This document shows positions 47,004 to 59,000 of a stretch of 64,000 nt of DNA, piece after piece; positions within the stretch are counted from its first letter, which is position 1, and the number at the start of each line of letters is the position of its first letter. Source of the stretch: Unio delphinus (Eukaryota; Mollusca; Bivalvia; Unionida; Unionidae); NCBI GenBank assembly GCA_029339505.1, contig JAQISU010000003.1:16147001-16211000 (forward strand). Direction: 5' to 3'. A model generated the notes under the pieces. It saw only the letters and a list, made by a program, of their open reading frames with translations. It was not told the origin of the DNA and did no database searches. Position numbers and translations under genes: made by a program.

Positions 47004-50000
47004 TGTGTGTGTACATAAACACACACACACACACACTTCTCTTCATGCAAACTGTATATAGGTGCAAATATATTTTGTACATCATATAACTTTGACCATG
47101 ACAAATGATATATCCTACACAGACATAAAGCATATAATCTGAACATGACTAAGCTAATAATATACAGTATACATAAGACATGCAATTAATTCTCTTTTCA
47201 TGAGACTTGTTAGACTGGGTATATGATTAGCTATCAACTATGCAGGTACTCTTTTCATGAGACCTGTTCAAGTCTTTACACTGGGTATATGATTAGCTAT
47301 CAACTATGCAGGTACTCTTTTCATGAGACCTGTTCAAGTCTTTACACTGGGTATATGATTAGCTATCAACTATGCAGGTACTCTTTTCATGAGACCTGTT
47401 CAAGTCTTTACACTGGGTATATGATTAGCTATCAACTATGCAAGTACTCTTTTCATGAGACCTGTTCAAGTTCTTAGACTGGATTTATGCATGTCCAAGT
47501 ACTCAAGCACTTAGACCATGTTCAAGTTACATGATATGGTTGACTGCTTTTTTAAAGGTATGATTTCAATGTTATATCTTATATTCCCAAAACATTTCTG
47601 TAAATGATTATATTTTTTGATATCACATTAATCTTGCACTACAGACAGAATCTGCTCTGCTTTGCTGCATGATGCACTTAGAGAAAACAGAAAAGAAACT
47701 GAAAAGATTATCATTAAGCAAAATCATCAAAATAAGATTCTGACCATGTAACTACGTTCCAACCACAAGTTTGCACAAACTGTATTTTTAGTTACATTAA
47801 TCTGCTTTTATGTAAAAAGTTACCAGCAAGACAGTGTTATTGGACTAATTATTAACTCATGGGGGGGGGGGGGGGGCAAATGAGTGCTATTGACTATACA
47901 TTAATAATTTGTAGGGTGCCAGAAATTGTTGGATTATGTATTAACTCATAGGGGACCAGCATATGCTATTGGACTAAGTATTAACTCCTCATTGGGGACC
48001 AGTAAGTGCTATTGGACTATGTATTAATAACTTGTAGGTGGCCTGCAATTTTTGGACTATGTATTAACTCACTGGGGACCAGCAAGTGCTATTGGACTAT
48101 ATATAAACTCAGGGGACCAGCAAGTGCTATTGGACTATATATAAACTCAGGGGACCAGCGAGTGCTATTGGACTATATATAAACTCAGGGGACCAGCGAG
48201 TGCTATTGGACTATATATAAACTCAGGGGACCAGCAAGTGCTATTGGACTATCTATTAACTAATATGAGCCAGCAAGTGCTATTGGACAAAGTATTAACT
48301 TGTCACTGGGGACCAGTAAATGCTACTGAACCATGTATTAATAACTTGTAGGGGGACAGCAATTTTTGGACTATGTATTAACTCATAGGGAACACCATAT
48401 GCTATTGGATTATGTATTAACTCATTATGCTGAGTTTAAAAGCTTGACAATGATGGCTTTTAACAATACCACTAGTGCTCATTTTGGATTGTGGCCAAGG
48501 TAGGCTGCCATTGCCAAATGTGCAGTAGAAATCTATGACACCCTCACTGCACCCCTATAAAGTACGGAATGTTTCAGAGACTGTCTAAGATTCATGATAA
48601 ATGCTGTTCATTTATAGATAAAACAACAAAGAAATCTACAAGCAAAATAAAAAGAATCTAAAGTACAGGCTTTTCTAATCAGCAATTGCTATACGGGAAA
48701 TAATTGCAATAGCGACTAAAATGAGTGTGAATTAAATCTTTCCTACAACTGGAAGTATTCCTCAATGCATCTTGCTTATTATAGCTGGTTTTGGAAACAG
48801 ATAAGTACAATGTTGATGCAAAGAAACATACCGTTTTGAATTGACAAAGTGGAAACACCCTGTTAACCCTAAATGTGGCAGTTTATAGTGATGTCTAGCA
48901 ATAGGGCATCATGCCACAGACATGTAGCATCATGTCCCACCTAGTCACATTATCCTGACAACAGGCTGACCAGTCCTAACACTAAACCTCTTAATGCTGA
49001 ATGCTAAGCGAGGTAGCTGTTAGTAATATTTTTACAAGTTTTGGTATTACTTGATTGGGGATCAAACCCATAACCTCCCACATCCGAAGTTGACTCTAAT
49101 CACTAGGCCACTAAAGTGGTCAATCACGGTTATAAAATAATCCTGGGCATCTGTTGCCTTCACAAAGTATACAAAAATTATTTTCTTAGGCTATTATCAG
49201 GAGCAATCTTTTCATCGCCATTTTGACACATGCAGAATTTTCAAATGCAAACTTTTTTAAAAACTTTTTGAGACAAAAATGCTTGCGTCATAATATGTTC
49301 AAAAGGATGAATAAATTGAAAATGTTTTTATATATCGACTGTTGCAACAGTAATATTTCTTCAATGTTAATAAAAAAACTCATTTTGATGTCCCAAACAA
49401 ATCTTGCTGAACAGAGGATAAGAGAGGGAGAGGGAGAGAGTGAAAGAATTGAGTAAATGGGATAAACTTTCCATCTGGCTCACAAAGTAAATTGTAATAA
49501 GGCCAGATAATAATTGATAATAAGCACTGTAAACTCACACCATTGAATTAATGTGACTATCTGGCTATACTGAACAAAGAAAAAGTATATTTAGAAAACC
49601 AAACCTCAAACTATCTTTTGTTCATGCAAAAATGTAAAAGCAAAGCACTGTTTTATTGGAGTTCTAAAGAATGCCATGTCTCACCTGCTTTGCTTTTATG
49701 TGATTTTAAACATTAATCCGAACCTAAAAAGTTATGTTAATGCAACCCATTTCTGCAATTTGTAAGAACTGACCACAAGATGAATGCACCCATTAAATTT
49801 CATGACTATTTGTCTCAGAGAAATCTTCACATTTATGCAGATTGCATATACTTGCTCGTAAGTAAAGTCCAACTACAAACTGCACAGAATCAGACCTGCC
49901 ATTGCATAATGCACTGATAGATCAGTGTCCATGTTATAAGTTAGCAGTACAACAAACAACATAGACCCGATATGCCATCATGGCAGATCTGTGTGTATCT

Positions 50001-53000
50001 GGATTGGAGATGGACTTGCATATGAGTACACAAGGTACATACATAACAATGACTAAACTGGACAAATGATACATATGTCTCGCTCATAATTTGTGGGCAA
50101 TAAAAAGCCATGCTTATACTACGAAACCAAACAAAACTTACTCTTCACTTTGAAGAGTTTCGGCAGAAGAATCTTCTTCGTCACTGCCATACCAAAAGTT
50201 AATAATCAGACAAATCATACAGAATACCTATGAATAATGCAGTTCATGCAGCTCAAATCTATCTATTGTGTAATGCACATTTTCTAAGAACTTTTGATAT
50301 TACTACAGCACCAGTTCATTATAATGCCCTTCACTGTAACACAGTTTCTATTCTAAGGCACACATTATAATGCCCTTCACTGTAACACAGTTTCTATTCT
50401 AAGGCTCATATTATAATGGTCCTCACTGTAACACAGTTTCTATTCTAAGGCACACATTAGAATGCCCTTCACTGTAACACAGTTTATATTCTAAGGCATA
50501 CATTATAATGCCCTTCACTGTAACACAGTTTCTATTCAAAGGCATACATTATAATGCCCTTCACTGTAATACATTTTCTATTCTAAGGCACACATGGCCA
50601 TGGAACATGTTTCTATTATTTAGTAGTAAAACCTTTACCATATATATTCACCTATGAGTCAAGTCAAACTGCAAACAACAAAGATCCTGATAATGTCCCT
50701 GCAGATCAGGGTCTAAGTTGTCTGTTCAACTTATTACTCCTAACAAACTGCACAGACCCAGATCTGCCAGCACATTATGCAAGAGCAGATCCAAGTCTTG
50801 GCAGTTTGCCTTTTTACTCATCTTTTAAATGAACCTCCATTTGACATTCTAATACTTATGCATTTTAGGTGTTATCGCTATATGGCAGTACCATATAGCT
50901 CCCATGGACTGTGTTATAATTATGATGTACTGAATTAAGTTTTTTACTTCTTAACAAGATGGTCTCACTATCAGTTAGTACAATGGTCCCCCTCATTTGG
51001 TAAACTTATGATCAATGGTTTATTTTCAGTTTGCGAAACTGTTTAAATTGTGTTTATTTATAGAAATGTTGGCCAGGTTTCTTAGCATAATTGACTAAAA
51101 CAAATACTGAACAGTAAACATGTCGCGGTTCATTGTCAAATTGGTAAAATTTTGTGCTGCAGCAGCAGTTGTGAGAAGTCATAGAAGAAATAGAAAAATG
51201 TTAAAATTTTTAGTAACAGACATTTTCTGATGTCAGATGATAATTTAAAGACTTTTGTGCCAAATGATTTGTCAAACTGTTCAATTACTGTTTAGAAATT
51301 TGTATTAGTCATTATTTACAAAGGTTTAGTAATGAATGATGCATCATTTGTAAAGATTTTTGAAGACCTTTAAATCCAGTGTATCTTCTGTGAAAGTCAG
51401 TTACATTTTTTCCCCAGATTTTTAAGAAGTCATATGAAACGCATTCTTTCTTGTCTTTAAAGGTAAAATGGTGGTGATGATTGACAGCAAAGTGGTAACA
51501 CGGTATAAAATTTGAGAATGAAATATTTTGCCAAAGTATGTTCATTGCTTACTCAGAAAATGTTTTTGTTTTGTTTTAGCGTTTGTAACTGGCCAATGGC
51601 TAATCAGAATCATTTCCTTGAGATGCAACTTAAAACGTGTTAATCTGAAAACATTCATGAAAAGAAAAAGAGATTTTCAGATGCAAACAATAAAGAAATT
51701 AACAGCTACAAAACATACAATTTACAAAAAGAATGTAAATAATACTATATTTGTATCTGTAAGACAAATATGACCCCACTGTGAATGGGAATCAAAAAGA
51801 CTGTCCAAAAATGTAAAAACTTGTGAAATGTGCTATAATTAGTGATGGGAATCGGTCAGAAATTCATAATCGATAATCGGTTCCCCTTAACCAACTGATC
51901 ATCGATTATAATCGGTTACTAAGAGCAAATTTTAATTTTTGTTACACAGTTGTATCTTTGATCAAGAGTTCAATATGTTTATAAATGTACAGGAGTAATC
52001 TCTTTTAATGACATGTATTCTTTAACTTGACAATAATATTACATTATGTGTTACTTTTGTTCTACAACTTTGTTAAATGAAAGCAACTTTTTATGGTTGA
52101 TCAGTCATATGTAACTGAAATACTGCTACAATCCCCCGAAATTCTTTTGTTTATATGTGATGTGTTTATAATTTAAAGTATTGAAGAACATGATTTTCTT
52201 GTTTGTCATTGTTTATAAATACTACAAAAGATGTTGCAATTTAACTGCAACAAATCAACAAAATGTGTTTAAATTAATTAACTCAACAATTTAATAACTT
52301 GACCATATAATAAAGACTATATGTTCCAAATTATGAATCATAAGGTTTTTTATTTGTAGTTGTGAAGAGATTAATAAATTTCAGGTCAGCTTTAGTGCTG
52401 AGAGTTTTACTAACCTTTGTGCTTTGCATACACCTAAAAAGTAATCTCCCTTTACACACAATCGATTATGGAGTTTCACAATCGATTATCTTATTGGTTT
52501 GCTCAACCAACTGATGATCGATTATAATCGATAATCGGAACAACACTAGCTATAATGGCATGAAATCTATTCGGGTCATTTTACAAATGCATACAAACAT
52601 GCCTTCCAAATTGCGTTTGTCCATCTTTAGTGCTAAGGGGCTTTTTGACACAAATTCCACAGTATGACACAAATGTATTTAGAATTTATAAATTTTTATA
52701 ATGGCTGAAAATATAAATTGATCATTGGCATACATATACAAAAATGATTAAAAAAATTAATTTGTCTACATAATACATGCATAATCATGCAAACATGCTT
52801 TTTTGATGGACAGATGCTTCAAAAGATAAAGAAACACCAATTAAGTAAATAAAGTTTACCTTGCTCTCTCTGAGGGATGCTTTACGGTTGAGTTGGTATA
52901 TGTATAAATGCTTGGAGACTCTGGAAATTTCCTAAGTGCATAGTCAGAATAATCATCTGTCAAAAAATAAAAACAACATTTGTATAAAAGTTATCTCCAG

Positions 53001-56000
53001 CTACATCAAAACATTTAAAATGGTGAACCCTTAATTCTTCTTTGTTTTCAATTATTACACATTTTCAAGATTGTAGGCAACATTGGGTTTACGCTGGAAG
53101 TAATTCATGTGATACAGGCAACCCACCCCTATGAGGCATTTCAAGCCAAGTCAGTCTTGGATATATTTTGATGGAGTGATATTGCCTAACAAAGGGGAAA
53201 TCACTGGAAAATACTTAAGAGCTCAGTCACATGCTAAAGTCAAAGTAGACAATATTAAATCATGTAAAAAAAACAAAAACATTATGATACCTTTATAAAA
53301 TTATCTGCATAAATTTAATAAATTAGCTCTCTAATGAATTTGTTTAAAAAAGACAGTTGGAAAATGTCTGACAGTGTGAGGTTTCTTCACCCTCAGTTAC
53401 ACTGATGTAATAGTGTGGGTGGCCCCATGTGGGCAAGTGGTCTAAAGTGCTCACCCTTACCGATGATCACTTCCATCTCACTTCTGTCAGTGTGGTTCAA
53501 GTCTTGGCTTGACCAATGTGGGTATGTGTGAAAGTGTTTTCAGTGGATTGGTGATTCTTACTGGGGCTTTCCTTGGGTTCTTACTTCACCAGCTATAATG
53601 GTTACTATGTATAGCACACAATGTTCTGAAAATAATTACATTAAACCCACAACAACAATAACTGTAACATAGTGTCCCATGAAATGTGTGTGACTTTTTC
53701 AGAGCCTTAACTTGGTGACAAAGCTGTATGGGGAAAGTTGCCACAGGGTGTCATTTCATTGTTTTGCATAACTTAATGACACTGCTGTAAAAGAGTGCAA
53801 GGTGATGTGTCTGTGTGACGTTTCATTGCCTAACTTAGTGGCATTGCTGTAAGACAGGGATAAATAATATCTCACAGTATGACAATTTACCACCTTGTGT
53901 AGCTCATTGACAGTGTTGTAATGAAGTGTTAGGTGACATTTTACTGTGACATTTCATTGCCTTAACAATGCGTTAAGTCAGTATTATATCTGTTTGCAAT
54001 ATTTTTTTATCAGATGACATACGAAGACAATACATTATTGTTTATGTTATGTAAAAATACCATCTTCCTCCAGGTCACTAATGGAGTAGACCTCTTCTTC
54101 TAGATCCAACTTTCTCTCGCCTTTAATCTGGACACCAGGGCGCTCCTCAAAAATCCTACCAATGTGCGGTGTTGCTAGCTGCTGCCACTGACGTAATGTC
54201 ACTGAACCTGGAATAGGGTTTCATAACACTTAATTTGCATTTCTCAATCACTGAAGACACTGGAGGATTGGAAATCTGCACAGATGTGGCAACATTTCTA
54301 TGCTTTACCTTCACCCACCAACCCCCAGTCCCCCAACCATCACTGGTGCATTAGACCTAACTGTATCAGAGATGCTGAAATTAGCTTCTAATCCAATATT
54401 TTGCTGTAAGGGGAAGCAAAATGTGGGCAATTTACATGCGTATTCATACGATTTAAAATGATCTCAGTTTATCTCTGATATACAATTACTGCCAAATATT
54501 ATAACTATATCTAGGTTTTTTGAAAATTTCACAATGAAACACAAAATATTGCCCAGAACAATACTGACAATGTATAATTATCAAGTGTATTAATCAAACT
54601 TTCCATTTCAAATTTTATTTCTATACAGCATTTGCCATTACCGAGTAATTAGTGGTTTTTCTTTCTGTAATCCTCTTTGTAATAAGTTTTTTTAATAGCC
54701 AAAAAATGCATTTTAAAATTTTGTTATGAAATTTTGCCCGTTTGTTGAGCCAGATAACCTCAAAAATCTGTCACAGTAGTGAATGTTGGCAACTTCAAAG
54801 CAACCCTCATAATAGCACACAGACTGATTTTTCAATTGCCAAAAATATTGTTTTTATTTAAAGCTAGCCCATGAATTAGCAGAATTTTCAATAGAAATAA
54901 TTTTAATAATTTACGAGAGTGAAATACTTTATAACTGTGGTCAATAGATATCGTTAACATTATGACAAAGAAATCTGATCTGTCAATCTGTCACTAGTTT
55001 GGTAGAGAGGTAAGTATAGCCAAGCAAATATACCAGTATCATATACTTTAACATGCTTATTTGGTTTTTGAATTATTTTTATGTGTATCTTTTATTTAAA
55101 ATTAGGAATGAGAATAATGTTAGCAAATGTACCAGTATCATATACTTTAACATACTTATTTGCTTTTTGAATTTTTTTTATGTGTATCTTTTATTTCAAA
55201 TTAGGAATGAGAATAATGTTACTACATATATTTTGTGTGGATGTACACAAAACAATGCAATACATCAACAGTAATCAGATGACAATAAACACAACACTAC
55301 AAAATCTGATACTTCAGTCTGTTACCTGTCAATGTTTAAACAAAACTTGTAAAATAAATCTGCTTGTTCTTAGTGAATACATTATTACCATGAGATGAAT
55401 ACATTATAGCCATGAGATGAATACATTATTGCCATGAGATGAATACATTATTGCCATGAGATGAATACATTTTTGCCATGAGATGAATACATTATTGCCA
55501 TGAGATGAAATGTATTCATTATTCACTTGATACCAGCAAATAATGTCTCATTATTAAAACAAATTGTGCTCCGAGAACTGTCATTGTGAGGGGCCTTTAT
55601 AGTAATCAGTAATGACAACACAGAATTGAAAATGAACGGCCCTCTTTGAATTTTGATTGCCATTGGCATTTCTAGTGATCAGTAATGCCAACATACCACT
55701 GAAAATGCAATGAAGAATTTATGTGCAATATATTAAAAACATACATTACAGTTCTTTAAACATCCACACCTCCATGTCATCAGCTTTATCTGATGAATAG
55801 ATAGTTACAAGATGTTCAAATTTTACCAAATGACACAACTGCAAATTCAAAGATAAATGTTTAGTTTTAGCTGATAGCCATGGGATGCATAGTGACAGAC
55901 TGGGCTGAATTCATTGTTAGTGTGGACAATTGTTTATCTTCAGCCAGTGCTAAATTCAGTATATATTGAGTTGATGCAGGTAACTGTTTATCAATAGCCA

Positions 56001-59000
56001 GTTTTGAATTCAATGTAAAGGGAGTTGATGCAGGCAATTGTTTATCAATAACCAGTTTTGAATTCAATGTAAAGGGAGTTGATGCAGGCAATTGTTTATC
56101 AATAGCCAGAGTGTTGAATTCAATGTATAGGGAGTTGATGCAGGCAATTGTTTATCAATAGCCAGAGTGCTGAATTCAATGTATAGGGAGTTGATGCAGG
56201 CAATTGTTTATCAATAGCCACAGTGCTGAATTCAATGTATAGGGAGTTGATGCAAGGCAACTGTTTATCAATAACCAGTTTTGAATTCAATGTATAGGGA
56301 GTTGATGCAGGCAATTGTTTATCAATAACCAGTTTTGAATTCAGTGTAAAGGGAGTTGATGCAGGCAATTGTTTATCAATAACCAGTTTTGAATTCAATG
56401 TATAGGGAGTTGATGCAGGCAATTGTTTATCAATAACCAGTTTTGAATTCAGTGTAAAGGGAGTTGATGCAGGCAATTGTTTATCAATAACCAGTTTTGA
56501 ATTCAATGTATAGGGAGTTGATGCAGGCAATTGTTTATCAATAACCAGTTTTGAATTCAATGTAAAGGGAGTTGATGCAGGCAATTGTTTATCAATAACC
56601 AGTTTTGAATTCAATGTAAAGGGAGTTTTGAATTCAATGTAAAGGGAGTTGATGCAGGCAATTGTTTATCCAGTGTTGAATTCAATGTAAAGGGAGTTGA
56701 TGCAAGCAATTGTTTATCAATAGCCAGAGTGTTGAATTCAATGTATAGGGAGTTGATGCAAGGCAACTGTTTATCAATAGCCACAGTGTTGAATTCAATG
56801 TATAGGGAGTTGATGCAGGCAACTGTTTATCCAGTGTTGAATTCAATGTATAGGGAGTTGATGCAAGGCAACTGTTTATCAATAGCCAGAGTGTTGAATT
56901 CAATGTATAGGGAGTTGATGCAGGCAATTGTTTACCAACAGTCACAGTGTTGAATTCAGTGTACAGGGAGTTATTGTGAGCAACTGTTTATCAATAACCA
57001 GTATTGAATTCATTATACATGAATTTAATGGGACCGTGTGCAATTTGTTATCAATATCCAGTGTCTAATTAATTTACAGGGAATAAATGTGTACAATTTG
57101 TATATCATTGGGTAACAATTCAAATCAGCCTAACTCTTGGTAATTGGCTAGGCAGTGAACATTAGCAACAATGAAACTAGTCCAACTTATCTTAAACAGC
57201 CATCAGAGGGAACACAGGGATATATAAAAATAAAAATAAGAATAAAAATAAAAAGTCCTTTGAAGAGAGGTGGCTGCTTATTAGGAGTCATCTGTAAAAT
57301 TATTTGACTGATAGCACCTTACAGATATGGTCTATATGTAATTTTGTTATGGCTATACTGACTGATAGCACCTTACAGATATGGTCTATATGTAATTTTG
57401 TTATGGCTATACTGACTGATAGCACCTTACAGATATGGTCTATATGTAATTTTGTTATGGCTATACTGACTGATAGCACCTTACAGATATGGTCTATATG
57501 TAATTTTGTTATGGCTATACTGACTGATAGCACCTTACAGATATGGTCTATATGTAATTTTGTTATGGCTATACTGACTGATAGCACCTTACAGATATGG
57601 TCTATATGTAATTTTGTTATGGCTATACTGACTGATAGCACCTTACAGATATGGTCTATATGTAATTTTGTTATGGCTATACTGACTGATAGCACCTTAC
57701 AGATATGGTCTATATGTAATTTTGTTATGGCTATACTGACTGATAGCACCTTACAGATATGGTCTATATGTAATTTTGTTATGGCTATACTGACTGATAG
57801 CACCTTACAGATATGGTCTATATGTAATTTTGTTATGGCTATACTGACTGATAGCACCTTACAGATATGGTCTATATGTAATTTTGTTATGGCTATACTG
57901 ACTGATAGCACCTTACAGATATGGTCTATATGTAATTTTGTTATGGCTATACTGACTGATAGCACCTTACAGATATGGTCTATATGTAATTTTGTTATGG
58001 CTATACTGACTGATAGCACCTTACAGATATGGTCTATATGTAATTTTGTTATGGCTATACTGACTGATAGCACCTTACAGATATGGTCTATATGTAATTT
58101 TGTTATGGCTATACTGACTGATAGCACCTTACAGATATGGTCTATATGTAATTTTGTTATGGCTATACTGACTGTCTTCAAAGCAATTCAAGACTTAATA
58201 AGGTCAGGTCTTAAGTACAAGATTTTGAAAAACAACTGTTACCTTCTAGCGGTTTGATAATCTGCAGTTTCTCTGGCATTTTATAGTGATGTCCACTACT
58301 ACCAGTCATTGAGAAATATGACCATCCACTTGCACCAGATATCATACTGTCTGGGGTCTTGCATCGGCCATGGGTCTCTTCACTTTCGAATCTGCAAAAT
58401 GAAAGTCCTTTAACCATTATTCACTGATAAACTACAGTTATGATGCCACTCTATGTCTCAAGGTAACATACTTGCAATGTCTGATAACAATTTCTCCATG
58501 GCAACAGAAAATAATTCCAATTATTGGGCACAGGTAACAGTTGGCACAACAATTCTCATCTCTGGAGGACCAAACATTGATTCAAAGCTCAATATTGCTG
58601 ACCTCCTCACATAACAGTAACATACTCAACATAAATTGTCAATGGCCATAGGATGGTTCTTAGGATGTGAGTTTGCTTATTGAAGCATGGCTGCCTAAAG
58701 CTAAAATCTGACTGTCCCATACCACTTGGCACAATATTCCTCCCCCCCCACCCCACCCCATTAAGAAGTCATTTGGGGAAAACCTCAGGCCTATAAATCA
58801 TCTGCTAATCAGGAGTGGCGATAAGATTAACAAGATGGCTACCATGGCAGCCATTGCGGAGGTCATAATGGTACCATTTCCATTCATGATCAATTCCATA
58901 AGAAGTCTTTGAGTGAAAACTCCACGTCACCATGACTAACCATTTAGATGAGGTAGCTGTAACAAGATTTTGAAGTTGGTCACCATGACTAACCATTTAG

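Noticed and set aside
47223..47477. Plus-strand ORF with recurring MISYQLCRYSFHETC
   Set aside because: 66-bp tandem array, antisense to TRAK and intronic.
56120..56945. Minus-strand ORFs with recurring IDKQLPASTP
   Set aside because: Period-54 satellite array read in frame; interrupted wherever a unit has an indel.
57301..58170. CRISPR-like array
   Set aside because: Repeats are contiguous with no unique spacers, in a eukaryotic intron.
57304..58257. Long plus-strand ORF of 317 codons and its 293-codon minus-strand partner
   Set aside because: Both are produced by sixteen 54-bp repeats whose period is a multiple of three. They have no non-repeat domain and lie in an intron.
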